In this document: in pieces, positions 50,657 to 63,504 of the stretch
Numbering within the stretch: the stretch's first letter is position 1
Layout of the letters: the number at the start of each line of letters is the position of its first letter
NCBI GenBank assembly: GCA_036768485.1
Contig: JAVLUZ010000191.1
Location: 248,001 to 312,000 of the forward strand
DNA length: 64,000 bases
Source: Mermis nigrescens
Lineage: Eukaryota > Nematoda > Enoplea > Mermithida > Mermithidae
Direction: 5' to 3'
The notes under the pieces: generated by a model
Seen by the model: only the letters and a program-made list of their open reading frames with translations
Told to the model about the DNA's origin: nothing
The model's database searches: none
Position numbers and translations under genes: made by a program

Positions 50657-51950
50657 GAGGCGTAGCCAGGATTTTGGTTCGGGGGGGCATAAACAAAAAT
50701 TTTTTAAGACTACTTTTGCATTGAATACCAGTAATATTATGTATAGTAAAACTGAGTTTTTCGACCTTTAGTTAGTTTAGCCTAGCTAATTTATGGGTTT
50801 CTGACTATCAAAAATACAAAAAGTGTGAAGCGGCGCGAAGCGCCGAAAATTTTTGGAATTTCTACCGTTTTTATGTAGAATTTACGGCCTTTCTATTGAC
50901 AAACAGTTCGGAAATCATAAGTGGCGCAAAGTGCCAAGAAATTTAGTCATTTTTTATCGCTCTTAATTTTGTAGCTCTGTGAATACTGATAGTCCGACAG
51001 AGCGGAAAATTATGAAATTTGTACAAAACAATTTTGACAGTTCAAGCTTCTAACGAGAAAACTGCGAATTACTAATGTTGTCTGATGATATTTTGAGTAA
51101 TTCAGGCGTTTAAACGCAATGCTGGAGCTTCACAAAAAGAAAGAACAGTAACTGGCGGCGCTATGTGCCGCAAAATTTTGACGTTTTTGCACTTTAAATT
51201 CAATTTACACCGCCTAAATCATACAAAAAAAGACAAATCAATGCTGGCGCGAAACGGCGGAAATTTTTAGAAATTCTCAACACTTTTACCTGGCTTGTTC
51301 TCCCTAAAATCTCGTTGCACATGTACAACGAGATTTTACGGTTGCGGAGGTCTGGGATGGCGCGCTCAAGCGTTCTCAGCGGGGTCCGGCGCAGAGTCCC
51401 GGAAAATTTAGTAAAAAAAGCATTTTAATGTTAAATAGTAACATTAAAATTTTCGCAAAATCGGCCAAATCTTGGTTCTGAATCAAGCCCAAAAACACTT
51501 GAAATTGATGAACTCCTATTATGCACAAAACGTCTGAGCTGGAATGCGTTTTTCGACCTCCGCTAACATAGCGCAGAAACGGGTCGCTGCCAATAAGATA
51601 TAGAAAAATAATTTTGTTCTTACCGTTTTCAGGCCCATTTGTGACCTTCTTATTAACAAGATGCTATTCAGAAAATAGGAAATGCGCAAAAACATAAGAA
51701 AATTTGGCCATTCCTTTCATTTAAAATAGGATTATGTGTCCTTATAAAGAAGGACAAACAAAGCAAAGAATAGACAAACTGGTACACAAAAGACAAACAA
51801 AGCAGAGAATAGACAAACTGGTACACAATCATTTTCGCACTTTCACTATCATGCTCAAAAGCATGCGCAATTTCATTTAGCGAACAAATAGTGCATTAAA
51901 TTACGGAAGTGATGTGAAGTGCCGGATTATTTTAGCTGATTCAAGGTTTT
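50657..51950. mobile_element. hAT-like element, right end lost
   Basis: It begins 'cagaggcgtagccaggatttt', a family terminus, and its body matches 41369-42455. It contains 'gcggcgcgaagcgccgaaaat'. A 47-bp word (acaaacaaagca-agaatagacaaactggtacac) is duplicated in tandem near 51750-51825. No intact frame; the right end merges into the satellite at 51991. Confidence 0.65.
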
Positions 51951-51990
51951 AAATTCATAGGATCTATATAACAATAAATAATAATGAAGT

Positions 51991-52636
51991 AGTATAGAGG
52001 GGGGGTCGCGCGCGTATTTCGGGGTCCGCCACACACAAAACATAGGCGAAGCCCGTTCAAGCCAAGTCAGCTCAGGGGGTCCGCTCCGCCGGGCTACCCC
52101 CGCTAGAAGGAATACGCAGTCACAGGAAGGGAGAAGCCCAAAAAAAAGTATAGAGGGGGGGGGGTCGCGCGCGTATTTCGGGGGTCCGCCACACACAAAA
52201 CATAGGCGAAGCCTGTTCAAGCCAAGTCAGCTCGGGGGTCCGCGGGTCCGCGGGCTACCCCCGCTAGAAGGGATACGCAGTCACAGGAAGGAGAAGCCCC
52301 AAAAAAAAGTATAGAGGGGGGTCGCAAGCGCATTTCGGGGGTCCGCCATACACAAAACATAGGCGAAGCCCATTCAAGCCAAGTCAGCTCGGGGGTCCGC
52401 GGGGTCCGCTCGGGGCTACCCCCGCTAGAAGGGATACGCAGTCACAGGAAGAAAGAAGCCCCAAAAAAAGTATAGAGGCGGGGGGGGTTCGCAAGCGCAT
52501 TTTGGGGGTCCGCCACACACAAAACATAGGCAAAGCCCGTTCAAGCCAAGTCAGCTCGGGGGTCCGCGGGGGTCCGCCCGGGGCTACCCCCGCTAGAAGG
52601 GATACGCAGTCACAGGAAGGGAGAAGCCCCAAAAAA
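51991..52636. repeat. GC-rich satellite, four units of 156-166 bp
   Basis: Units start at 51991, 52147, 52308 and 52469, each 'agtatagaggggg' then 'ggggtccgccacacacaaaac', 'cccgttcaagccaagtcagctc', 'gggctacccccgctagaag' and 'gatacgcagtcacaggaag'. Units differ by 1-10%, mostly in G-run lengths. The region is far more GC-rich than its surroundings. The minus-strand frames of 92-97 residues are by-products. Confidence 0.95.
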
Positions 52637-52845
52637 GGGCCAAGGCCCGACCCTATGGTCAAAAATATTGGATAGACAAAAATGTTACTGGCGCTTTGCG
52701 CCAGGTTGTTCAGCGAGTATGGACAGATTTTTTGGGCAAATTTCGATCACTAAATTTGGGGTTCGTGTGCAGGCCCGAACTTGGGCAAAAAAATTTTTTT
52801 GTGAACTGGTACCCAACCCTGATTTTTTTGTCTTACTTATTAAAT

Positions 52846-53212
52846 TTAAACATTCTCTGCATCCTTTTTACCCATGATTGCATCTGCTAGTAAACTGCCG
52901 GCTATAGAAAGAATCGGAGCTAGTAAAATAGGTAAGAATCCACCATTCTGTATGATAACGTCTTTCTTTTCTTTAGTTGCTGCCTTTTTCTTGTTAGCTA
53001 AGCATCTTATTTGATTCTGATATCGCCTAAGTTTTGTCTACCTCTTTGTCAGAGAGTGGAAAATTGCCATTCAAAAAATTGTTTGCGCAATCGCATATGC
53101 ATAATATTTGGTCCTTAGTTGCCGTATTTATCAGTGCATCTCTTTGTGGCTGTCTCGCGGTGCTTAATAAATGAAGAAAAACCAAATTTCGTTTCAGCCT
53201 TATTGGAGCCAT
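52846..53212 (-). pseudogene. Small basic protein of a Polinton/Maverick-type element, frameshifted
   Basis: The start ATG (53212) opens a frame containing LLSTARQPQRDALINTATKDQ and LCICDCANNFLNGNFPLS, a motif seen in a small protein found beside integrases of Polinton- or adintovirus-like elements. The frame stops at 53027. Similarity continues in another frame to a stop at 52846, with a Lys-rich stretch followed by a hydrophobic Gly/Leu/Ile-rich C-terminus. A one-base shift near 53030-53040 therefore breaks it. The ORF lies 3 bp after the integrase stop on the same strand. The exact role is unknown to me; a core or membrane-active minor capsid role is a guess. Confidence 0.6.
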
Positions 53213-53214
53213 TT

Positions 53215-54280
53215 TTATTTAGGCTGTTCGTAAAATCTCAATTCTTTTCTTGATAAAATCCTATCAAATTTTGCTGGCCAATTTTTAAATCTTACTTTAT
53301 ACTGTGATTTATTGATATTTATAGCTTTTTTGACTCTCTTGTGCTTTTCAGCTTCTGGCTCGGCCAATTGTAGTTCTTTTGCATAAAAAGCACCAGTTAT
53401 AGGTTCGCCTAACATATCTTCCAGCTTATATGTTTTTGGTGTACATTGAGATATGCCATTGATTTTGAACAATTCATCTGTGAATGTATGCTTACTAGCT
53501 TTTGCGAAATTTCCTTTCAAAGAAGTTATTCTAACAATTTCTCCAACATTAAATATTCGTTCATTTTTATATTTTTTCTGTCTTTTCAACATAAATTCTA
53601 ATAATTTACCAGTGTTCTCTGAATCTACATCATTAGGGGCCAGGTTGTTTAAACTTAAATGAGGAGTATTATTATAACTATTGAGAATACTTTTATATAC
53701 TCTAGTCCAGTTTTCATCAGAATAATAAGTCATATACCGCATAAGCTTTTCACGAAATGTCCTATGAAACCGTTCAACAAAATTAGCTTTAATTTCTGGG
53801 TTGCTTGTCAATATATGCGTGACAGAATGAGCTTTTAATAATTTATTGAAGGCACCTTTGAATTCATTGCCATGATCGGTCCTGATGGATTGTGGTTTTG
53901 CCTCATTTAATATCTTTTCAAACACTCTAGCAGTTGCATCAGCACTCTTATTAGTTATTGCCTCACCATATGCCTTTCGTGAAAAGACATCAACCGCCAT
54001 TAAGATGTAACGATTTCTATAGTTTTTACCTTTAAATTCCTTTAAATCTAAAAGATCAACATCCCACATGATATTTGGCCCAGAAACAATTATAGAGCGT
54101 CTTGAAAAACGTTTCAAAACTGGTTTATGTAGCTGATAAGTAAAACTGATTTTTCAAGAATTTTCTCACCGTATCAGCCGATATTTCTTCCCTATTTTTA
54201 AGAACCTTCTGCAATTTGTTGATACCTGAAAAAGAGGCTGGCCTGCCTGCCTCCGTCCAATACTGCTTTATGATCTCCAT
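53215..54280 (-). pseudogene. Retroviral-type integrase of a Polinton/Maverick-like element, frameshifted near the start
   Basis: The main frame (54117-53215, 300 residues) has the rve integrase core: WDVDLLDLK near its start, then FEKILNEAKPQSIRTDHGNEF, then NFVERFHRTFREKL, which supplies the D,D-35-E type triad. After it come a linker with VGEIVRI and a C-terminal chromodomain-like YKVRFKNWPAKFD segment, typical of Polinton-type and 'transposon-derived F54H12.3-like' integrases. An N-terminal piece starting at ATG 54280 (GRPASFSGINKLQKVLKN) lies in a different frame and stops near 54132. A single-base change near 54130-54145 therefore splits the gene. No DNA polymerase B, ATPase, protease or capsid gene is visible, and no element ends, so this is a fragment. 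Confidence 0.8.
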
Positions 54281-54299
54281 GCTTTATAAAGTCAAATAA

Positions 54300-55102
<803 letters not shown>

Positions 55103-55105
55103 TAG

Positions 55106-56580
55106 TGTAACGGCAGCAAGCAGTTTCATTAATGATATAATAGATAGATTTAATGATAAACACTATATAATGGTAAACTATATTAAGTACTATGACCGGC
55201 ATTAGAAACCGGATATACTGTATTTCATGTGCTACATTTATTACTATATAAGTACAGAACACAAAGAATAAATGGTTATTTCTTTAGGTGCATCTTACAT
55301 ATATGCACGTTTGTTACATATTTGGGGGGCAATCTGCGTTGATATTCAACAGAAATTTTATTTTATAAATTTCTGATATTATGCCCACCCATAGTCGAGC
55401 GCGGCCGGTTAAAATTGTTGAAATGAACGTTTTTGGATTTGCCAAACGATAACCCCCGGCCAGTGTATTATTCGCACCGTTTCCCAAGAATTTGTCGCAT
55501 TAGTGCCCTGGATTTAAATTAGTGGAACAAATAAACTTTATTTTTCCCGGAAATTTTGATAAACGTGAATGGGCGCCCAAAAATATTATTGGAATTCGGA
55601 ACGTTTATCAGGCACAGTTTGAAACCTCGTCTAAATCGTGTGGAACTTTTATGGGGCACATAAGTCATTTACAATGTTGGTCGTCGAGTCATTGTAAAAT
55701 AGTAGACGAGGAATATTAAATTACGGAAATTATGTTTATGGAACGTTGATTAGGATCCGTTTCAATTGTTGTGAACAAAATTTCTAATCGAGAAATTTTT
55801 GGCACATAAAAGTATTGTATGTAGCTACATAATTACGATAAATGAATGTATATGGGAAACGGAGTTCGCATGATGGAATTCGCTCCAATTTTTGAGATTG
55901 TTGAGCCCGAAAAATACTTGCAAGTGAACGAACTATAACGTTGGTTGAAGCTTCGATTTATCAGATACAAATAATTAAGTTTTTCATGCGAAAAAGTACA
56001 AAAACTTTGTTTGCGTTTTGTACTTAACTTTTATGTGTGAAGAGAATGCGAATAATTAAATCGACGACTTGCTGCCCTAATTATACGAATTTTGGCTTTC
56101 GAATGCCACGATTGAACACTTTTGGTGTTAACATTGATATAATTCGTATATGCGCTCGACAAAAATACATACATAAATTGACATTACAAGATAGCCCGAG
56201 GACCCGATTTACAGAGATGCAGCACACAAAACAATGCATTGTTGATGTTAAATGGTATTATACATTCTAATATGCCGCACTTGTGTCTAACAGCACTTGT
56301 CAGTGATCGGAATTTATAAATTGTTCTTACAATTTCGATTCAAAATATATTGATTATTTTTCTAAAGATCAGTATATAACTGATAAAATTATTATTAGTG
56401 CTTTTGTACGATTTTATCGAAATTCTACGTACAAACAATCACTATCAACTCGGATTTATTTCGATTTACCAAGTTATCGACATTTATAGTCGATATTTCG
56501 CGTTTATTCTCGGTATACCAAAAGCCGAACCTGTCAGTTGTTTTCTTACCTACTACGTCATTGTTGATTTCTACCTGGAA
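55106..56580 (+). mobile_element. Probable left LTR and leader start of a Gypsy-type retrotransposon
   Basis: It begins TGTAACGGCAGC, a typical Gypsy LTR start (TGTAACG), right after the (TA)n tract. A TATATAA box lies at 56373-56379, with transcription expected to start around 56400. The right LTR is outside the window, so the boundary cannot be confirmed; a possible primer binding site starts near 'tggaatcttggtgag' at 56577. Small frames within (55522-55719, 56037-56270) have no domain. Confidence 0.55.
56373..56379 (+). promoter_or_regulatory. TATA box of the LTR promoter
   Basis: TATATAA stands out about 410 bp before the first ORF and about 200 bp before the putative LTR end, as expected for a U3/R boundary. 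Confidence 0.5.
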
Positions 56581-56787
56581 TCTTGGTGAGTTTACACTAA
56601 CTGATCTACAATTTCTACAACCTCTGAACTCCGTTGTCGAGGGGAAGAGAGGGTCAGTTGTAGGAAGGTGAGTGTAGACAAATCTCGATTTCTCGACGTA
56701 GGAGTCCTCAAAAGTAGGTCGGACACAACAAGGTGTGTAAACGAAACGCGAGTGTAAACGGCAAATTGGGAAATTGGAATAACAGCA

Positions 56788-59700
56788 ATGCAGCGAATAA
56801 GGAATCAGATTGAGCAGCTGCAGGATACCATCGCTCGACAGCAGGACCAACTGGCACAGCTTACCTTACGTGCCACCGATGGTCCACAACCAGCATCTAC
56901 AGTGGCCAATGTTGGTGTTGGAGAAATATTTTATGGGCGATCAGATGATAATTATGATCTGTGGGTTGATAGATTCAACAGGATGGCACAGGCAAATGGC
57001 TGGGATGATAAAAAGAAGCGGTTGCTAGTCCCCACATATTTTCGCGGCTTTGCAGAGCAAGCCTATAATACAATTCCATTGGATGTAAAGAGTAGGATGG
57101 ATTTTGACCAATTAGTGGAGCGACTACGAGAAAGGTTTGTACCATTAAACAACCGTGAGGTCAAACAACAGCAATTTCATGACCGTCGTCAGCAACCTAG
57201 AGAGCCAGTTTATAAGTATGCCATTGAGATACAGAATTTAGCACTTCTGGCTTATCCTGATGCCAATCCAGCCATGTTAGATGACATGATGCGCCATATT
57301 TTTGTGAAAGGACTGCAAGATCAGCTCTGGCGAAAAGTATCAGACCGTAAACCAACATCATTTTCACAGGCTGAAATGTATGCCCGCCATGAAGAGCAAC
57401 AACAACATAATATTGAGGAACGCGCACAAAGCTCAGGGGATGTTATGCCACGAAATAATAATCATTTACTATATACTGTCATCCGTGGTCGTGGGCGTGG
57501 TCTTCAAAGCAGGAGACCACCAATTACATCTCGCCTGAGTGCAACACGCTGTTTTAGATGTGGTCGCCTAGGACATTTAGCCCGTGATTGTCGGTCATGG
57601 CAAAACTCCCAAAATAGACCACAACAAAGGGCTAATTCCAACAATCCATTTGGACATATAGCTCGACATCAATTAAGGCAATCTTCTCACATCATAAGGG
57701 GATCACAACATTCCAATTTATATAATTCAGGCATTTCTACACCAAGACGTCCAGCACTGAGACGCCAACCAGCAGTTAGGACAACAGTCAGAGGTGGGAC
57801 TTATACAGTGGTAAATCGCCGCATGAATCAAAGTAATTTACACACAACAATGGACACAAATGACCATCCATCAACAAGCACACAACGTAGTCAAGGTGTA
57901 AATGATGATAAACGTGTCCAGTATAAAATGGTGAATGATTCAGCTAGTGACTCAGATGAAAACGTTCCTAGTGATATCATTTGTACCATCATGAATGATT
58001 TGACTACAACGACTAAGCCAGAAACTCAAGACCTGGTTGAACCTTTAACACCGTCAAATCAAATGGTACGTATTTTACCTACATCACTGTTTACATCAAA
58101 ATTTGTGATGTTTGTGATCACTTTTCTGACACTTTTTGCTAATCTTAGTCAAGCCACTATTGAGGGTTACCAATATTGTGAACATCATATAACTGGTTCA
58201 CACTATGAGATACCCAAAAACATTATCTGCAAAATGCCACGAGTACAACCCATCAGATTTTTAGCAGCAAGAATTTGGGTGCCTAATTTAAAGCCAAGTT
58301 CAGTCCATGCTTATCGATGCACAGCAATGAAACGGACTATTTGCACAAACATGGGCGTATTTGGTTCTAAAGGCATAACTCGAGACCAGGAAGAAACTGT
58401 AGTATTATCTCAACATCGATGTAAACGAATGGTCTTAACTGAATTCTATCGAGGGGCCCAGCTTTGGCATGTTAAAAGTAACGTCTGGCGAAGCAACAAT
58501 AGCCTGGATATCCGCTATGAGTATTGTTGCAAGGATGTTTGTGTCATTGCTGAAAATGCTATTGTTCAGCTTGGAAAAGTCGCAACCTATGATGGCCGCC
58601 TTATAACATCAAATCTAGGTGATGTCTCAATGTGTCATGCTGATGCCACTGGATGTGAATTGGATGATTCTAGTGTCGTTGTTTGGAACCCTAATGATCT
58701 CAAGGCGCCATGTCCGTATGTGACGGACAATCATGATCTCGCCATTCAACGATCTGGAGAGTATTATATCGCCGAAGACATCCAACAGGCATTTACTCGA
58801 ATGAGGCAATTACCGGCGCCCCATCATAGTTGTCTACCTCAATATCTGACATTGATGGATCAAGGCTTTATCCTGCAATTTTTTGATGCAGAATCCTTTC
58901 GACTGGCCGATTCTAGTAAAGTTAAAACCAGACGTGATGTAATAAACAAAGCAACAATTAATAAAGACCCATTAATAAATGAAAAGCAGCCCCAACCAGA
59001 TTCTGACCTCAACAGTCGTTTACAATACCTGGAGGCTAATCTGCGACAATGGGAAGTACTGCGATTTCGCCAACTATGGATGCAGATATGTTCCCTGGCT
59101 GACATGCAGCTGCAAATAGTGCGCCAATTTTTACGCTTAGATGCGACGATTGCTGCTCGATTGTGGCTTAAACGTACTGATATAGCAGCAAGGATGGCTG
59201 GTGAGTCTCTTTTAGTGTGGCCTTGCACACCAATGGAAATTGATTTTGTCTTTTGGAACCACAAAGTCGGATCAGACTGCTATGCTCTGATGCCAGCAGT
59301 TGTAAATGAAAGCATGTACTTTATCCTACCGGGCTCAAATGATTTAGTAACATCTTCACCTAAAATTCCATGTTTTGAAGCCCCTACAGGTGTTCGTTAT
59401 GATAATTTGACTCACACCTGGCAAAGTTTGCGAGGACCAGTGGACGTGAAACCATTGCTCCATAATTTCACAACAGCATTAGAAGGAGGAGCCACACCTA
59501 TAATTCTTGATGCGCCCTCATTGTTTCATGATCATCAGTATCACTCGCCACCCTTCCAAACATCATTGGCAGTCAATTTATTAGAAATACATCGTCTAAG
59601 ACAACAATTACACAATCTAGTGAACTTTACATCAGAGTTCCATGTAGACCCTAAACTATTTAGAGAAACCATCGAAGACATTGGTGATGGAATAAAGGAC

Positions 59701-60309
59701 ATCAATGGCCTATCAATTTACCAACTACGACGATCAGTGCGAGGCTTAGCCCAAGGATCAGGACATTTTCTTTCGTTTCTCACAGGTGGATGGATGCAAT
59801 CAATATCCAATGCACTTGTATGGATCATAATCATAGCACTCATAATTGTTGTGTCCTATTTTTGTGCTCGCTATGGTTGCCTTTGCCTATGTTGTGAGTG
59901 GTTATGTGGTTCATTTGTATACATTTGTCGCTGCTGTGTTCAAATTTGCCCATTCAGACAACGGGGCAGGAGACAAGCAACTGGACAAAATGATGAACAC
60001 TATAGATTAGCTCAATATACACCAAATCCAGCTGAACGAGCAACCACTCGAAATCGTCTACGACGACATCAAATCCTAGTTATCAGAAATGAAATTATGG
60101 GTCCAATTTCTTTTGGTCCTTATAATGATATGCAACCAGTAATGGAGTTACAATTTGAAGACAACCCTAATCGAATCTACCTAGCATTAATTGACACAGG
60201 GGCCACTTTTTCACTGCTTGATTCAGATGTCCTGAGAGAGCTAGATCAAAAACGTGGTACAAGAACAGAATTGGAGTCTTTAGATGACCATCAGCCTATT
60301 GGAGTTACT
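56788..60309 (+). CDS. LTR retrotransposon polyprotein: Gag, env-like segment, start of protease (interrupted)
   Basis: The 1174-residue frame is uninterrupted up to the LINE insertion. Residues 1-35 are coiled-coil. About 45-215 are a Ty3/Gypsy capsid-type Gag (FYGRSDDNYDLWVDRF, LRERFVPLNNREV, HIFVKGLQ). A zinc knuckle is at 255-268 (C-x2-C-x4-H-x4-C). After a polar linker, a hydrophobic signal-like segment (about 439-456) opens a roughly 600-residue cysteine-rich region with a KTRR basic site at 713-716, a strong membrane segment (about 1008-1030) and a cysteine-rich cytoplasmic stretch. The aspartic protease starts near 1110 with its DTGA motif at 1136-1139. Env placed between Gag and protease is unusual. 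The glycoprotein family is not recognised. Confidence 0.85.
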
Positions 60310-63300
60310 TGACTTACTTGACTTAAACACCATAAGCTTCAATGACGTTGGTAGGGCAACGACCGTTGAGCTGTGGCGGCCAAAGGCAGTGTATCACGGA
60401 TTACAGCACGCCATTGATCGCGGTTCAAGGCTGCTTGTTGGGCATCAATGATTGAGAAGTGGAGCGGCTGAACATCTTGTGCCACTTGTGTCAACCATGT
60501 TTTCTTAGGGGCGTCTCGAGAGATTTTCCACCCCGTGGGCCGCTTGGAGTTAATTAACTGATAGGGTAGTCGGGTGTTGTTCATGCGGCAGACATGTCCA
60601 AACCACCTGAGCCGCTGTCGCTTTAAGTAGAGTTCGATACTGGTTTGGTTTTTACATACTTGCAGCACAGTTTCATTCTCCCATCGGTCTCGTAGATTTA
60701 TGTGCAAAATGCTGCGAAGACATCGAAGTTGAAAACGTTCTAATATGTGCATATCGCTTTTAAGCAGAGTCCACGACTCAGAGCCGTACATCAAAATTGT
60801 CCTGATGGAAGCATTAAAAATTCTCATTTTTGTTGTGATGGTAACGTCTTTTTGGTTCCACAAACACTTCTTTAGTGAAGTGAATGCTGACATGGCATTC
60901 CCAATGCGGTTTTTGATGTCGCTAGTTGCTACTATTCGTCCACTATCGATAACCGATCCCAAATATTTAAATGCATCCACCCGTTCGATTGGTTTGCCAT
61001 CAAGTTGTAATATGGCCGGTTGTGTGCCCGTGAGAATAAATTTAGTTTTTTCGCTGTTTATTGTCAGGCCGAGTTTGTTGGCATTCACTTGTAACGCATT
61101 CAAGGTATTTTGTGCGGCTTGAGCTGTTTCGGCAAAAAATACAATGTCGTCGGCGTATACTAAATCAGTGAGAGACAAATTAGCTCCGACTTGTACACCT
61201 GGCATGTCGTCGAAAGTTTTTCTGAGAATCCAGTCCATAGTCACGTTGAACAACATAGGCGAAATAATGCATCCCTGTTTAACGCCAGTGGTAATTGAGA
61301 ATGGTGAGGACACATTTCCCAAATATTTTGCCCTGCTCATTCCACCGTCGTAGAAGGCCTTGAGAATACTAAGTGTGGCATGCGGGATTGATTCATTTTT
61401 GAGGGCGCACCATAAGGACGAATGGTCTATGCTATCGAATGCGCATGCAAAATCCACAAATACCAAGAATGTGTCCTTTTTACAGCGTAGGCGCGATTCG
61501 GTTAGTTGCCTAAGTGTGAATATTTGGTCGGTGCAACCTCTTCCAGGCCTGAAACCAGCCTGCTCTTCCCTGCAGTTAGTTTCTCTAACACTGAGTAGTC
61601 TGGATCGGATTATAGAGGTCAGAAGTTTTCCAGATGTTGCTAACAGGCTTATTCCTCTATAGTTTTTGCAGGTAGCTGGGTCTCCTTTTTGTGAATTGGT
61701 ACGATAATTGAGTCCTTAAAGTCTTGAGGCACTGTGCCTTTGTTCCAGATGGTCGAGTATACGCCTTTTAGTTGTTTGACTATTGCCTCTCCTCCAGCTT
61801 TTAAAGCTTCAGCAGGGATGTTGTCCACACCTGGTGCCTTCCGGTTCTTGAGTCTTTTTATTGATATTCTGATTTCCTCTTCAGTTGGAGGATGATCATT
61901 AATTGTGCTTGAAAATTTCAGATCCACGTTCTCCATCAGCCTTTTGTCTAGGCTTGTGGGGTGTGGGCGGTTAAGCAATTGGCTAAAATGTTCTTTCCAT
62001 CTATCTAGTTTACCCGTTAGTGATTTGATGGGGTTGCCATGGTGATCTTTGAGGTTTGAACTCGTTGCTTTAAACTTTCCATTACAACTTCGCAGGATGC
62101 TGTAAAGTAAGCGCGAATCATGGTTCTTGCTGGCTATTTCCATTTCTTGGGCTTTCACATTCCACCAAGCGTCCTTATCCGTCTTAAGCTGCCGTTTAAT
62201 TTGTCTATTGAGGAAAAGGTACAGCTTGTGATTAATATTCTTGATTTTTGCGCGTTCTTCAACTAGTTTTAGGGTATCATCTGAGATCCAAGGTTTTATT
62301 TTTCGTCGTTTTTTGGGACAAATTTCATTAAGTGAGTAGATAATGGCGTTTTTTGTTGAGTTCCAGTTTTCATCAACATTGTTGGCTAACAGTGGGGAAA
62401 ATTTATTTTGTAAAAGAAGTTGAAATTTGGCCTGACTGTTGGGGTCGGATAAGTGCGAGTAATCGAGGGTAGCTGTGGGGCGAATATTGTTGTGCGCCTT
62501 CAGATGCAATCGGAATTTGGCCCTGACCAGGTGGTGATCTGATCCGATCGAAGCTCCGCGCATTGCCCGAACATCATGGATAGCACTGTGGAACCGCTTA
62601 TGCACCAGGAAGTAGTCAAGCATACTTTTATCTCTTCTGTTATTCGAAAACCAGGTGTGCCTGTGATTGACAGGGTGTTGAAACCACGTGTTGCACACTA
62701 CCATTCTATTGAAGTTTGCAAATGATAGTAGGCGCAGACCGTTGTCATTGAGGCTGCCGCATCCAAAGGGGCCAAGAGTTTTCTCCCATCCAAGACGATT
62801 TACGCCGGTTTGCGCATTCAGGTCCCCACAAAGAATAATTAAATTATTTCCATCTTGAAATGAATCCAATGTCTGTTGTAGATTTTCATAAAACAAGTCC
62901 TTATCAACGTCGTCGCTCATTTCCGTTGGGGCATAAACTCCAATCAAGACAGTCGGAATAGTGCCAGCAAATTCTAAGGTTGCGATTCGATCCAAAATAG
63001 GTTGGAAACAGGTAACATATTTCTTCAGACTAGATTTTAACATAAAAGCTACGCCTCGATTAAAGCTTTCGCCGCCGGAATAATAAAGGTTAAAGCTATT
63101 TGAATGGCTAGAGGTAAAAACAGTACGTTCCCCTTGACTAGGGAATCTGGCTTCGGTAATAGTAGCTAAATCAATATCAAATTTGTTGAGTTCGTCGGCC
63201 AGTAAATCCATTTTACCAGTTTGGCTACCTGAACATATATTCCAGGTGGCAATGTTCATAATTTTCTTTGCATTGAAAATTTTGTTCGCTGCTGCTGGTA

Positions 63301-63491
63301 GTTTATTTTTCGAAGGGAGCCCAGATACCCCCAACGCATCGGTTCGGCCGTGTGCGCTAGTTGTTGTTGCGTTATCCATTTGTTGTACTGCCATTGAGTT
63401 CTCAGCTCATTTCACGGTTCCGTCGCCACGGGAACCAACACTCCCCATTTATCCGGGCTTGTGACCGGCTGCGGTTTCCCATAGGCTGGGT
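60310..63491 (-). mobile_element. RTE-type LINE, nearly full length, inserted in the LTR element's protease
   Basis: It is flanked by a perfect 13-bp target duplication, TATTGGAGTTACT (60297-60309 and 63492-63504). Its 3' end (left side) carries a short 'aagtcaagtaagtca' tandem tail rather than poly(A), as in many RTE elements. The 5' UTR is about 97 bp. The insertion splits the aspartic protease codons of the host retrotransposon just after DTGA. Confidence 0.95.
60339..63394 (-). pseudogene. RTE LINE endonuclease-reverse transcriptase, one frameshift
   Basis: The frame from 63394 encodes an apurinic-like (EEP) endonuclease: IATWNIC, LCGDLNAQTG and SDHHLVRAKF at about residues 45-270. The reverse transcriptase N-terminus follows, with RLKNRKAPGVDNIPAEALK. 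It stops at 61649. From about 61690 the protein continues in another frame with FVDFACAFDSIDH, GVKQGCIISPMLF and VYADDIVFF (catalytic YADD), then a C-terminal RLRWFGHVCRMNN segment, ending at 60339. The break lies in a run of five A (T on plus, 61686-61690), where one base seems to be missing. All other motifs are intact, so the loss is recent or a sequencing error. The combined length is about 1018 residues. Confidence 0.92.
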
Positions 63492-63504
63492 TATTGGAGT
63501 TACT

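Noticed and set aside
51927..52662. Minus-strand frames of 92-97 residues with repeated LPSCDCVFLLAGVA
   Set aside because: They are by-products of the GC-rich satellite; the frame shifts between units as G-run lengths vary.
58860..59264. Antisense frame of 134 residues and others inside the retrotransposon and LINE
   Set aside because: Shadows of the strongly supported coding frames on the opposite strand.
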